64,000 nt of DNA from Microthrixaceae bacterium (GCA_016702505.1 JADJDU010000003.1:62001-126000), one strand, 5' to 3'. Counted from the stretch's first letter, positions 1 through 10,000 are shown. Translations and numbers: made by a program. The notes: a model not told the origin generated them from the sequence alone.

Positions 1-1
1 C

Positions 2-733
2 GCGGGTTCTCTGGTCGGCCACCTGGCCACCCGGTCCTTCGGTTCGTTCGACCTGCCGGTTCCTCGCCCTCCCTCAGACGAGGTGGCGGTCATTCCCGCC
101 AACATCGAACCTTTCGCTAACGACTGGTCCATGGACGGAGATGATCTGCGCCTGTGGATCTGCCTGCACCAGATCACCCACCACACCGTGCTCGGCCTAC
201 CCCACGTCCACCAGGCCTTGACCGGTTTGCTCACCGATTACGCCGGGGCGTTCGAATCCGACCCTGACTCGTTGGGTTCACGGTTCGCCGACTTGGGAGT
301 GGAGCCCGGCAGCGACCCCATGGCCCAGTTCCAAGAGCTGTTGGGTGACCCAGACGTGTTGTTGGGCGCGGTCCGTTCGCAACGCCAACAAGAGATCCAG
401 CCCCGGCTCCAGACCCTGGTGGCCGCGGTGGCGGGCTATGTCGACCACGTCATGGATTCGGTCGGGAGCCGCCTCATCGGGTCCTACCCTCAGATCACCG
501 AGGCCATGGCCCGTCGCCGGGTGGAGGCATCCTCCAGCGACCGATTCGTGACCCGGCTCCTCGGCCTCGACCTGACCCAGGACCACTTCGACCGGGGCCG
601 AGCCTTTGTGGACGGTGTGGTGGAGCGGGCCGGCGCCGACGGGCTGGAACGGCTGTGGTCGTCGGCCGAGGTGCTGCCCACCCCCAACGAATTGGTTGCC
701 CCCGGGTTGTGGCTGGCCCGCATCGACCTCTGA
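2..733 (+). CDS. DUF2342 zincin-like protein, 3' part, catalytic Glu replaced by Gln
   Basis: The reading frame is open from base 2, so the true start lies left of the window; the internal GTG at 83 is not taken as the start. Residues read before it (LVGHLATRSFGSFDLPVPR) match the segment that precedes the zinc motif in the actinobacterial DUF2342 family (zinc-dependent metalloprotease-like, often labelled F420-biosynthesis associated). The expected HExxH is present as HQITHH at about bases 168-185: both histidines are kept but the glutamate is glutamine. The remaining 180 residues follow the family's helical C-terminal half, with the conserved LLGLDL segment. Family assignment is fairly sure. 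Function is not established, and with Gln in place of the general base, peptidase activity is doubtful. Confidence 0.8.
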   Translation, partial: AGSLVGHLATRSFGSFDLPVPRPPSDEVAVIPANIEPFANDWSMDGDDLRLWICLHQITHHTVLGLPHVHQALTGLLTDYAGAFESDPDSLGSRFADLGVEPGSDPMAQFQELLGDPDVLLGAVRSQRQQEIQPRLQTLVAAVAGYVDHVMDSVGSRLIGSYPQITEAMARRRVEASSSDRFVTRLLGLDLTQDHFDRGRAFVDGVVERAGADGLERLWSSAEVLPTPNELVAPGLWLARIDL

Positions 734-779
734 CCGCCCGCCCAGGTTCAGAAACGCCGTGGCAACCACGGCATCCAGG

Positions 780-2558
780 TCAGCGGTCTGGCGACCAGGG
801 ATAGGGGTTGTTGACCGAGGTGGGCACGTCGGCCAGGTAGGCGTCGGAAGGTTCGACGCGTTCGGTGGGGGGTTCCCACGGGTATTCGGAGCCGTCGGCC
901 CATTGGGGTTCGGGCCAGGTGTCGGGGTCGTCTCCCAGCTCGGGGTCCTCGTCCACCGACCCGGCACCGGTGGTGGTGCTGGGTTGGCCTGGGTTCCCGG
1001 AGTAGCCGGCGTTGGCCGGGTCAGCTTCGGCGACCCCGTCACCGTCCCAGTCGCCGGGCTGGTCCCGCTCGTCGTCTAGGAAGACGGCCTGATCGAGCTC
1101 GTCATCGAGCTCGTCGTACCCGTCGTCGTAGCCGTTCTGTCCTGGGTACTCGTAGTAGTCATTCGACGTGGCGTAGCTGTCGGGGTCGTCGACCTCCCCG
1201 CTGCCGCGGCTCCCGGGCCGGACCCGGCGTAGCGCGGCGCGGGGTGCGCTGGTGAGACGGTCCCGAACTTCGCCGGATACGTCGCTGAACCGTTCTTCGA
1301 TGGCGGCCGCCGCCGCGGTGGCCGGGGTCTGACGGGCTCCGCTGCGATGGGCCAGAGCAAGACGACCCACCGCGTAGGTGGCCAAACCGATCAGGGCCAG
1401 CCCTTCCACCACCCCGAACCCGATGTCGAGCTTCATGGTGAGCCAAACCGGGATCAGGGCGCCGAGGACCCACATGATCTGGAAGCGGGTCTCGAAGCGG
1501 GCGAAGGCCCGGCCCCGGTTGGCGTCGGGGGCGTCTCTTTGCAGAATCGAGTCGAAAGCCAGCTTGCCCAGCGCCGCGGAGAAGCCGACGCTGGCGCCGA
1601 GCAGCGCGGCCCCGGCCACGTCGCCGATCACCAGGGCCATGACCCCACCGATGACCACCAGAGCCAATGCCCCGGTGAGCAGGTTCTCTTCGCTGGTGTG
1701 GGCACGGATGTGGGGGGCGGCGGCGGCCCCGCCGAGTTGGCTGAGCACCGAGGCCCCGGCCACCACGCCGAGCTGCCACGTTCCACGGTCTCCCCGGAAG
1801 TCGAAGGCGACCAGCAAGGTGAGAAACCCGACACAGGCCCGCAGCAAACCCATGGCCGACCCGGCCATGACGATCCCCGCGCCGCGCAGTTCGCTGCGCT
1901 CCATCTCGTCGGGGGCCGACGACGCCACCTGGGCCGGTGGTATCTGGGCCGCCAGCACCGCGGCCACCAGGTAGGTGACCAGTGCCATGGCAACGGCCCA
2001 CTCGGGCCCGAAGAACTTGACCACGAGGGCCGCAGGCCCGGCCCTGGCGAAGCTCGACAACCCGCTGAGCAGAGACAGCTTGGAGTTGGCCTCGACCAGT
2101 TCGCGGTCGCTGCGAACCACGGTGGGAACCAGGGCGCTACGGGCCAACTGGTAGGCCTTCTGGCCGACCAGCACACACAGGGCCAGCAGGAAGAACCCGG
2201 TTCCGGCCTCTTCGATCTGAGAGATGAGCAGGTAGCACAACAAGGCCCGCACCAGAGCGGCGCCGACCACCACGAAGCGGTGACCGCCACGGAGCCGGTC
2301 GATCAAGGGACCGATCAACGGTGACAGCACCGCAAACGGCAACATGGTGATGAGCAGGTAGCGCAGCACCGGCCACCGGGCGTCCGAGGCCGGCAGCGAG
2401 AAGAACAGCGACCCGGCGAAGGCGGCGGCGACCATGGCATCGCCGACGGTGCCGGCCACGTGAGCCCGGGCCAGCCGAGCGAAGGGCGTGACGGTGAACG
2501 CAGCCTGCCCGGCCGCCGTGGCTGGCCCCACCACGCTGGAGCTACTGCGATCCGTCAC
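780..2558 (-). CDS. MFS-type membrane transporter with acidic C-terminal tail
   Basis: 592-residue protein. Residues about 20-415 form a run of 10-12 hydrophobic segments with short charged loops such as LIDRLRGG after the second helix pair, as in major facilitator proteins. Residues about 415-592 form a hydrophilic tail rich in Asp, Glu, Pro and Tyr (for example DDGYDELDDELDQ), predicted to be cytoplasmic and disordered. The substrate cannot be told from sequence. It is oriented away from the preceding gene, 46 bases from its end. Start ATG at 2558 gives a short polar N terminus before the first helix. The long acidic tail is the only unusual feature and may be a protein-interaction region. 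Confidence 0.75.
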   Translation of the reverse strand: MTDRSSSSVVGPATAAGQAAFTVTPFARLARAHVAGTVGDAMVAAAFAGSLFFSLPASDARWPVLRYLLITMLPFAVLSPLIGPLIDRLRGGHRFVVVGAALVRALLCYLLISQIEEAGTGFFLLALCVLVGQKAYQLARSALVPTVVRSDRELVEANSKLSLLSGLSSFARAGPAALVVKFFGPEWAVAMALVTYLVAAVLAAQIPPAQVASSAPDEMERSELRGAGIVMAGSAMGLLRACVGFLTLLVAFDFRGDRGTWQLGVVAGASVLSQLGGAAAAPHIRAHTSEENLLTGALALVVIGGVMALVIGDVAGAALLGASVGFSAALGKLAFDSILQRDAPDANRGRAFARFETRFQIMWVLGALIPVWLTMKLDIGFGVVEGLALIGLATYAVGRLALAHRSGARQTPATAAAAAIEERFSDVSGEVRDRLTSAPRAALRRVRPGSRGSGEVDDPDSYATSNDYYEYPGQNGYDDGYDELDDELDQAVFLDDERDQPGDWDGDGVAEADPANAGYSGNPGQPSTTTGAGSVDEDPELGDDPDTWPEPQWADGSEYPWEPPTERVEPSDAYLADVPTSVNNPYPWSPDR

Positions 2559-2785
2559 AGACCCATGGTAGAGAGGCCAACCGACACTCCGCCCCCCACC
2601 CAGAGGGCCGACCAGACCCAGACTGAGCCAAACGTCAGATCACCACCCAGCGTTGACGGCGTTCCTACGCCACACCGCGCATGAGATCCTGGATCCTGCC
2701 CACCCCCGGATACACACACGCCTCCACCGTCCCATCCCCGGCTCAATCAGCGGCATGCCCCGTGGGCTCGCGACCCAGACGCCGC

Positions 2786-3226
2786 TCACTCACCGCTTAC
2801 CAAATATTGATGCCATAACAGGTCATAGACTGGATCCAGCAGCGCTTTATTCACAATAGACCGAATAACTTTGGATGGTGTTCGATGTGTTGTGATGAGC
2901 CGGGCAAACTGCACCGAGGCGATACAAGAGATACATCCAGGGAATAACGTACCTAAATGGTCCTTCCGGGTCTTGATGTTTTCCATCATTGCGTAAAGTA
3001 GATTTTCTTGAAATGAGTCATCACACAATGCATACTTACTCCAGGCAACATCGTACACCCAATCAGCCCCCTCACCACGGTCCCGGATCTCGGCAGCAAG
3101 GTCAGCTCCTATCGGCAACATATGCCGGTACACGCTGACATCCAGAGCGACGGCGATCAGGTAGTCTACTGCGGCATTGGTAATTAGATCATCTACCTGA
3201 CGCTGCCCGCCATGAGCGTAGGACAT
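2786..3226 (-). CDS. Putative immunity protein for the orphan Rhs tip (cassette 3)
   Basis: 146-residue predicted soluble, mostly helical protein with no family I recognise. The ATG at 3226 is chosen because GAAAGAGG lies 8 bases upstream; the frame stays open further 5' but would overlap the preceding Rhs tip. It begins 35 bases after that tip's stop, on the same strand, the position immunity genes hold after polymorphic toxin tips. Base composition is clearly more AT-rich than the flanking chromosome, as in the other tip/immunity segments of this island. The immunity role is inferred from position only; it contains no transmembrane segment, unlike the other two immunity candidates here. Confidence 0.55.
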   Translation of the reverse strand: MSYAHGGQRQVDDLITNAAVDYLIAVALDVSVYRHMLPIGADLAAEIRDRGEGADWVYDVAWSKYALCDDSFQENLLYAMMENIKTRKDHLGTLFPGCISCIASVQFARLITTHRTPSKVIRSIVNKALLDPVYDLLWHQYLVSGE

Positions 3227-3261
3227 AAGATACCTCTTTCGATGTTGAGTTGGAGTCGAAA

Positions 3262-3765
3262 TTATGCCCCAATTAGACCTTCCTCTGCCGTGAGAAACAT
3301 CAAGGCTGCAATACCGGCGGCCCAAGCCGCCCCCTCCAAGACATCTGATACCGGAATGTCCCAAAAGCTGTTCCGGATCTCTCGTCTGATAATCTGCCCC
3401 GGCGCGGGGTAATCAGACTCCATCAAGGCCTCCCCGATATTCAGAAGGTACGTTGAGAAGGGCGGACCGTCCGAACAATCATCATCTGCCCGAAAGTCCT
3501 TGACTGCGCTACGAAGCGCTCGCTTCTCATTTTCATATGCCTCTATGTGACCCAAATCTCCGTCTTGATGGATCATTCCCCACATATACCGAATGAGGAC
3601 GCCTCCCGGTCCTGTTTTTGTAAATCTTCCCTCCCGGATTCCGCGGTCGCCAAACAGCGCCCGTCGCAACCTTTCAAAGGACCCACATTTCCCATCATTT
3701 TTCCCAGAGCGACCTCCCGCTGACCCGCTGCAAAGCCCGCTTGGATCAATCCCATTCGCTGGGTT
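3262..3765 (-). pseudogene. Orphan Rhs C-terminal tip (cassette 3), core removed at an IS256 end
   Basis: Read on the minus strand, the frame enters from the IS256 terminal repeat at 3767 and at once spells NPANGIDPSGLC, the junction motif at which the Rhs core ends and the variable toxin tip begins (compare NPTNGLDPWGL and NPMNRFDPSGL in the two longer copies). About 155 tip residues follow to the stop at 3262. The tip is not similar to the other two in the window. It is largely hydrophilic and charged in its middle (an EAYENEKRAL segment) with a short hydrophobic stretch near the end. Everything upstream of NP is missing and is not found beyond the insertion sequence, so this is a displaced or orphaned cassette. 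Toxin chemistry not recognised. Confidence 0.65.
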
Positions 3766-3766
3766 G

Positions 3767-3798
3767 GGGACTGTGGAGGCGTGTGTGTAACCGGGGGT
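3767..3798 (+). repeat. Left terminal inverted repeat of the IS256-family element
   Basis: Starts GGGACTGT and contains TGTGTGTAACCGG. It matches the reverse complement of 6625-6656 (GGGTCTGT, then TGTGTGTAAACGG) with scattered mismatches. Its outer base lies one base from the Asn-Pro codons of the orphan Rhs tip. Confidence 0.65.
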
Positions 3799-3848
3799 GG
3801 TCCTGATGGTCCGCGGCGTGGTGCTGCGGGCCGGGAAGGATCGTTTCT

Positions 3849-4932
3849 ATGGCTACATCGAAGAACACGCCGGCCAGTGCTGAGGGTGTGACCGGCACCT
3901 TGGTGTTGCCGCCTGACGCGCTGGTGTCGGCAGCGGCTGGCCGTCTCGTCGAGGAGGCCAGGGCCAATGGGGTCGCGTTGACCGGCGACGGTGGCCTGTT
4001 GACCGGGCTGGTCCGCGAGGTGTTGCAGACCGCGTTGGAAGCCGAGATCACTGACCATCTGGGCTATGAGCCTCACGCGGTCGAGGGTAGAGGATCAGGC
4101 AACTCCCGTAACGGCTACTACCCCAAGACCGTGCGAACCGAGGTCGGTGACGTGGACTTGAAGGTGCCCAGGGACCGCAACGGAACCTTCGAACCTGTGA
4201 CGGTCCCGGTTGGGCAGCGCCGCCTGACCGGCCTAGATCAGATGGTGATCTCGCTTTACGCGAAGGGCCTCACCACCGGTGACATCACCGCTCACCTCCA
4301 CGACGTCTATGACCAGGACCTGGACCGGTCGATGATCTCGAGGATCACCGACGCCGTGCTGGGAGATCTCGAAGCGTGGCAGTCCCGCCCGCTCGACGCC
4401 ATCTACCCGGTGCTGTTGGTGGACGGGATCCGCATCAAGATCCGCGACGGGTCGGTCACGACCCGGGTCGTCTATGTGGTGATGGGCATCACCATGGAAG
4501 GCGAACGCGACATTCTGGGCCTGTGGGTCGGGCCAACCGGTGGCGAGTCATCCAAGTTCTGGCTCGGCGTGATGACCGAGCTCCGCAACCGTGGCGTCGC
4601 TGACGTGCTGGTCCTGTGCTGTGACGGCCTCAAAGGCCTCCCCGACGCGGCCAAAGCCTCTTGGCCTCTCGTTGATGTCCAGCTTTGTGTGGTGCACCTC
4701 GTGCGTAACAGCTTGCGCTACGCCAGCCGCAAGCACTGGCCCGCCATCACCCGCCAGATGCGAGCGATCTACACCGCCCCGACCGTCCCAGCCGCCGAGG
4801 CAGCGTTCGACGAGTTCGCCGAGCGGTGGCGAGACACCTACCCGGCGATGATCGCGTCGTGGGAGAACGCCTGGGGCGAGTTCGTGCCGTTTCTGGAGTT
4901 TCCAGTCGAGCTCCGCCAGATCGTGTACACCA
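3849..4932 (+). pseudogene. IS256-family transposase, 5' part
   Basis: Mutator-type DDE transposase starting at ATG 3849 behind GGAAGGA. Visible signatures are the N-terminal EAEITDHLGYEPH segment, the PRDRNGTFEP motif, the first catalytic Asp in LLVDGIRIKI and the second in LVLCCDGLKG, then the WENAWGEFVPFLEFP block. The frame runs to VYTT at about 4930, where IS256 transposases continue TNAIES. Here it passes into the nested IS110 and stops shortly after. The remaining C terminus is at 6397-6612, so the transposase is split and presumed inactive. Confidence 0.88.
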
Positions 4933-4944
4933 CGGATGAAATCG

Positions 4945-6156
4945 TCAAACTCGAGGCTGGGGCTTTTGGGGTTGCCAGTGAGCGACGAGGACCTCGTAGG
5001 CCCGTTCCTCCTGTTCGACGAGGGCCTTCTCAGCGTCTCGTAGCTGCTTGACGTGGTAGTCCCGCGATGGCCCAGCGACCGGGCCGGGATGCGGCGTGGC
5101 GCCAGCGGCAAGCTCGAGGCTGCGGCGCTTGTGCGCGACGAGGCTCGGCCGAGCAAACGCGTAGTCGTCGCCTTTGGTGACTAGGTGCCAGCACAGAACG
5201 GTCATCTTGCGGGCGGTCGCCACGGTCGCGACTTGGAACCCTCGACGGTCCTTCACTCGGCTATAGAACGCCCGGAGAGGTCCGGGGGCTCTCGACGCGG
5301 AGAACGCCGCCTCGACCATCATCCCCCTGGCCTGTGAGCGACCGGCTTTGGTGATTCGCCCGTACTTTGCGGGCGAATCACCGGACTGGGAGACCTTGGG
5401 GTTCAGCCCGAGATAGGACACGAGCCGATCCGGGGACTCGAACCGTGAAAAGTCACCCACCGCCGCCACGATCGACATAGCCACAGTGACGTTGATGCCC
5501 GGCACGGTCATCAACCGGGCGATCACCGTGTCATCGATAGCGTCGACAGCGATGTCGCGTTCTACCTCGGCGAGCTCGTCACCATGAAAGTCGATCTGAC
5601 GCAACAGGGCGTCGACCGATCGCTGCTCGTCATCAGGCAACACCTGGGTGGCCAACCACCGCCGACCAACCCCGCCGAAGAGGTCCGCGTGCGGACACGT
5701 CGGGACCAGATTGCGCGACAAGATCCCATGCACCTGGTTCTTCAACCGGGTGCGCTGCTTAACCAGGTGCACCCTTCGAGCAACCAGACGGCGCCGGCGA
5801 CGAGTCTGATCATCAGCCACCCAAGTCTCAGGCAAGAAGTCCGCAGCGAGAAGCTGAGCAAGGATCCGGGCGTCGACCTTGTCTGTCTTGACCTTCGCTT
5901 CAGCAATCGCCCGAGTCTTGCGAGGGTTCGACACCACGACCCGACCAGCGGACTCGCGCAACATCACCGCGATCGCATCCGAGTTCGTCGTCGCTTCCAA
6001 CGCGACCTCATCGTCGGGTCGCAAGAACGACTCAGCCCACTCTCGCAGGTCCTGCGGCCGCACCCCGATCCGGCCCTCGTCGCGAACCAAGCCGTCCTCG
6101 ACGACCGCGATCTGGGCAAAGGACCGATGCACATCCATACCGATGCAACGCGCCAT
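4945..6156 (-). CDS. IS110-family transposase (DEDD recombinase)
   Basis: 403 residues, the usual size. The N-terminal RuvC-like DEDD part begins MARCIGMDVHRSFAQIAV with Asp8 as first acidic residue, continues with VALEATTNSDA and the KTDKVDARILAQLL block holding the closing aspartates, then a charged coiled region. The C-terminal transposase_20 part has MTVPGINVTVAMSIVAAVG and the serine-containing SGDSPAKYGRITKAGRSQAR motif. All key blocks are present with no frameshift, so it looks functional. Elements of this family recombine using a structured bridge RNA from their own non-coding end; the candidate region is directly upstream at 6157-6396. Confidence 0.93.
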   Translation of the reverse strand: MARCIGMDVHRSFAQIAVVEDGLVRDEGRIGVRPQDLREWAESFLRPDDEVALEATTNSDAIAVMLRESAGRVVVSNPRKTRAIAEAKVKTDKVDARILAQLLAADFLPETWVADDQTRRRRRLVARRVHLVKQRTRLKNQVHGILSRNLVPTCPHADLFGGVGRRWLATQVLPDDEQRSVDALLRQIDFHGDELAEVERDIAVDAIDDTVIARLMTVPGINVTVAMSIVAAVGDFSRFESPDRLVSYLGLNPKVSQSGDSPAKYGRITKAGRSQARGMMVEAAFSASRAPGPLRAFYSRVKDRRGFQVATVATARKMTVLCWHLVTKGDDYAFARPSLVAHKRRSLELAAGATPHPGPVAGPSRDYHVKQLRDAEKALVEQEERAYEVLVAHWQPQKPQPRV

Positions 6157-6396
6157 GTGATACTCCTCTCAATACAGGAATTGAGGAACCACCGGGCGGA
6201 CACGACAGAAACGGATTCGCGCTCGCAGCGCAGTCGGGCCAGTCGCAGGGGCGGCCAAGTACTAACGCGAGCTCGCAGCTCAAGGTATAGATCGGCCTGC
6301 CCTAGCTGTTCCTCCTGAACGCCCCGAACCCGACCACCCAGAACCTAGGGCCCATCAGAAGGCAGCGCTCGTGGCGTCCCAGATTTCATACCCGAT
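6157..6396 (-). ncRNA. Candidate bridge RNA region of the IS110 element
   Basis: About 240 non-coding bases between the IS110 recombinase start and the element end. Established work on IS110-group elements places the bridge RNA (target-binding and donor-binding loops) in this position. A hairpin CTCAAT/ATTGAG with a six-base loop lies at 6168-6185. No complete bridge RNA fold was computed, and transcript ends are unknown, so coordinates are those of the whole non-coding end. Confidence 0.45.
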
Positions 6397-6612
6397 ACCA
6401 ACGCCATCGAGTCGCTCAACGCCCGGTTCCGGCGGGCGGTCCGCCACCGCGGGCACTTCCCGACCGAACAAGCGGCCCTCAAGGTCTTGTACCTGGTCGC
6501 CACCCGACGGCGACCGAACCGCGAGAACCTCACCGGCCGGATCAACGGCTGGAAGCACATCTTGAACACGCTCAGCGTTCACTACGGTGAACGCATCACC
6601 AACCATCTCTAA
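6397..6612 (+). pseudogene. IS256-family transposase, 3' part
   Basis: Continues the interrupted transposase: TNAIESLNARFRRAVRHRG, the conserved C-terminal signature, then GHFPTEQAALKVLYL and a final helix region ending ITNHL with TAA at 6610-6612. It has no start of its own. Joined to 3849-4932 across the ACCA core it restores a normal mutator-type protein. Confidence 0.85.
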
Positions 6613-6624
6613 CCAATGAACGCC

Positions 6625-6656
6625 ACGACCGTTTACACACAGAATCGGACAGACCC
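6625..6656 (-). repeat. Right terminal inverted repeat of the IS256-family element
   Basis: Reads GGGTCTGTCCG then TGTGTGTAAACGG on the minus strand, the counterpart of 3767-3798. The element stops here, 24 bases before the stop codon of the neighbouring immunity candidate. Confidence 0.65.
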
Positions 6657-6679
6657 CTGTGAGGATACCCTGAATCATA

Positions 6680-7054
6680 CTACGCCCACCCCGATTGACA
6701 TCGGATTTGCGACAGTATGAATATAGACCCGATCGCAACTCCGCCTAATAGCCACCGCAGACGGTACAGGTACCGCCTGGCCATGATAAGGAAGAAGTAC
6801 CCGGATCCAGATTTAGCACATCGCCTAAGAACCTCCCGCGGCGACCCACGCATTTCAGCTTTTGAGGTCAACAGCACGCCAAGACCGATTGCCGTTAGCA
6901 GCACCAAAGAACCGATTAGAACTCCGCCAGTGACGAGTTCTGCAACCCTACAGTATGACATTGCGCAGGTCTCTAGGCTGAGAACGGGCAATGCAAACCC
7001 GTAATTGCGTAAGTACAGCATGACAGAGCAAACGACGCCACGACCGCTAGCCAC
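6680..7054 (-). CDS. Putative membrane immunity protein of Rhs cassette 2
   Basis: Up to 124 residues. The GTG at 7054 overlaps the Rhs stop codon at 7047-7049, suggesting translational coupling; an ATG at 7021 would give 113 residues and cannot be excluded because neither has a clear ribosome binding site. Two strong hydrophobic segments are visible (ELVTGGVLIGSLVLLTAIGL and one near the C terminus around WLLGGVAIGSIFIL) with a basic stretch between them. The sequence is AT-richer than the chromosome and belongs to no family I recognise. Position directly after a toxin tip with hydrophobic segments suggests a membrane-embedded immunity protein; this is inference. Confidence 0.55.
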   Translation of the reverse strand: MASGRGVVCSVMLYLRNYGFALPVLSLETCAMSYCRVAELVTGGVLIGSLVLLTAIGLGVLLTSKAEMRGSPREVLRRCAKSGSGYFFLIMARRYLYRLRWLLGGVAIGSIFILSQIRCQSGWA

Positions 7055-10000
7055 AGTCTACAAAACCAAAAAGGCGGTAGCCGTGACTATCGACTACATA
7101 CCCAGCAAGTTTCGATGCCGTGCCAATAAAGAACCGAAGAATATCGTCGCCTGCCGCTGCGAGCGCTCGAACACCCAGCCGATCGAGGATCGTCGCAACT
7201 GCGCCCAGCGCCGCCGCCTGATGACAAGCGGATGATGACGGGTCGGTTCCACAATACACAACTACTTTTGCAATAGTTGCTGCCATAGAAGCGGTCGTGG
7301 CAACGCCGGCACAGGCACCGGCCACCGCCACCCCCCAGCCAGTAATGGCGCCGGATGCGCCTGCCAATGCACACGTCAACCCCAAGCCACCGGCTGTCGA
7401 TCCGATCATATCAGCATTCTCTCTAACCCATTCGGCCCCAGTGCACGATCCATCGTTATTCTTCCCAAGGGCGCAGTCGACTTCGAGTCCTGTGGTTTCC
7501 TCTATTATTCCAGTTGGCGTGCACGGCCCGTCACCCAGGAACCCGCAAAGTCCACTTGGGTCGAATCGGTTCATTGGGTTGCCGCCTACATATCCGTATG
7601 GTTCCTCGGTCATCGCCACTAGTGGGTCTTGGGTTGTGAATTGGCCGGTTGTGGGGTCGTAGTGGCGGGCTCTTAGGTAGATGTAGCCGGTTTCTGGGTC
7701 GTGGTATTGGCCGGTGTATCCGGCTAGGGGTTGTTCGAGCCACCAGTTTGTGTTGGCTGTGATTTCACCGTGGGCGTTGTAGGTGATGGTGTTTCGGGTG
7801 GTGCCGTTGGCGTTGGTGGTGAGCCGGGTGGAGCCTTGGTGGTCTTGGTGCAGGTATTGGACTTCGCCGGTGGTGTTGATCTGATAGATCGGTGTCCCGC
7901 CCGGCCCGTAAATCACATACGCACTCTGGGCGCCTTGATGCTCCGCTAGCAGCAACGGCAAGCCGCCGCTGGCGGTCCAGGTGTGTTCTTTACGCCACTC
8001 CACACCTGTACCGCTGGTGTTGTCGAGTTGTTTGGCGGTTCGCATGCCGGTGGTGTCGTATTCGTAACGCCACGTCCTAGTCGGCGCCCGGAACACGCCG
8101 ATCACATCGACCGCCACATCAGTCTCGGTCCAGGATCCGATCGTGAACGTCCCGGTGCCGGTGAGCGGGATGATCATGGTGGCCGATGCGTGTTGGGCGG
8201 GATCGAACACCACGATCCCTCCACCCAAGTCGGCTTCGGTTGTCCCAACACCGAGGACGCCGGTGCCGGTCGGGTCGATAGCGGTGACCGAAACCATGAC
8301 CGCCATGATCTCACCCGACAACCCGCCCTGCCCCGTGACAGCAACTTCGACCGGCGTGTTCGACTGGAGCGTGTCACACGGGCTGGCGTCACAGATGCCG
8401 GTGCCGTTGGTCGTGTCCACTAGGCGGGTGGGGGCGTCGAGCAGATCCAGGCCGAGACCGGTGTCGTTTCCGGTGGGAATCTTCCAATACCCCGTCACCG
8501 CCACCCTGATATTGGTCAGGCCGGCGGCGTGGAGCGTGATGGTCCCGTCAGGGTTCAACGGAACCGTGAACACACCCGCAGCACCGACACTGCCTGTTTC
8601 CCACACCAACTCACCCGCAGCCGCATCCCCCGACGGGGCGACACGCACCTGCCCACCATTGGCGTTTTGGGCCAGGATCGACACCGTGACGGCGCTCACG
8701 CCCGTGGCTGGGATCCCGCCTCTACCGGCCGTAGCGACGTCGGTTTCACCCGCAGGGAGCGTTCCACACGGCGAACCATCACACACCCCGGTCCCCGACG
8801 TGGATTCGGCAGTGACTGCGGGGGTGACCGGCCAGTAGTTCAAGGCCGGCACCCACGGGGACGGCGCCCGGAAATACCCGACCACATCAACCGACACATC
8901 CACCCCCACCCCACTAGCCAAGGTGATCGTCCCGTTCCCAGCCAGTTTCGCCGTCACGGTCTGAGCCGAGGTCTGCCCAGCATTGAGCGGGAGCGTGCCC
9001 GCAGCGGCGTCACCAGCGGGGTTCACCTCCAACCAGCCATCACCAGTTGTGCCTGACGCGATGATCGACACCACCACCGCCGTCACCCCCGACGCCGGCA
9101 CACCACCCACACCGGCGACCTTCACCGCAACAGGGTCATCAGCGGCGATCCTCGCGCACGGGGCACCATCACAAGTCCCAGCACCCGTCGTCGTATCGAC
9201 GATGCGGGTGGCGGGGACGGGTACGTATTGGCGGGCGGTGTCGTCTTGCCACGTCGTCGGCAACACCGCTGTGGTCATGCGGTTCTCGGCATCAAACCCA
9301 TACGTTGCGGTCGTACCCGACGGATACGTCATCGAGGTCCGGTTCCCTCGGGCGTCATAACCATAGGTGGTCGCATCAGCCGGTGGGGTCCCACAATCAC
9401 CGCCCTCGGCGGTTTGCGATGTCCAACACAGCCGTTGCGCGGGGTCGAACACCTGCAACACCCCATCCGCGTCGACCAGATTCGTGGCCGCATCAAACCC
9501 GAACCCCTCCGTCCCAGTCGAAGTGAGGCGATCCTGATCGTCATAGGACCACGACTGGTTCTGGCCAGTGACCGCGCCGGTGCCGGTGACGGTGGTGACC
9601 TGGCCCTTCAAATCGCGGGGCCCATAGGAGAGGCTGCCCAGCACCGTGGAACCGCGGTTCCAAGACACACCGACCATCCGATCAGCCCGGTCAAAGCTGT
9701 AGACGTCACGGTTCTGTGACGACACCGGGAACACCGTTTCGGACCAGTTGCTGTTCTCGTCATAGCCGAACGTGGTCAGCCGCCCGGTCCAATCCGTTAC
9801 CGACTCCAACCGTCCCGCATCATCAAATTCTCTGGTCACCGCTGTGGACTGGCCGGGGTAGGAGATCGAGGTCAGGTTCGACATGTCATCCCAGCCATAA
9901 CCCGTGGAACGACCATTCACATCGGTGTGGGACTTCAACCTCGACCGGCCATCCCAGACCCACATCTCAGTATCACCACCCGCGACGCGTGGGTACGGCG

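Larger units (their letters stand above)
4933..6400 (-). mobile_element. IS110-family element nested in the IS256 transposase gene
   Basis: The split transposase codons (VYT before, TNAIES after) place the junctions at about 4929-4932 and 6397-6400; both carry ACCA, the likely recombination core. Element length is about 1.47 kb. It contains one recombinase gene ending about 13 bases from one end and a long non-coding stretch of about 240 bases at the other, the layout of IS110-group elements. The ends share ATGAAATC in opposite orientation. Because the host coding sequence can be rejoined across it, these boundaries are better supported than is usual for IS110. Confidence 0.82.
3767..6656 (+). 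mobile_element. IS256-family insertion sequence interrupted by an IS110 element
   Basis: Boundaries come from two imperfect inverted repeats that share GGG-CTGT at the tip and TGTGTGTAA-CGG further in (3767-3798 and 6625-6656). Without the nested IS110 the element is about 1.4 kb with one transposase, normal for IS256-family (mutator-type) elements. The flanks are not the same 8-9 bases on the two sides, so either the target duplication has been lost or a deletion next to the element followed insertion. That fits the missing Rhs core beside it. Confidence 0.75.

Noticed and set aside
2559..2785. Possible small gene in the gap before immunity candidate 3
   Set aside because: Short frames there have no ribosome site or motif; the gap only marks the change from GC-rich chromosome to the AT-richer island end.
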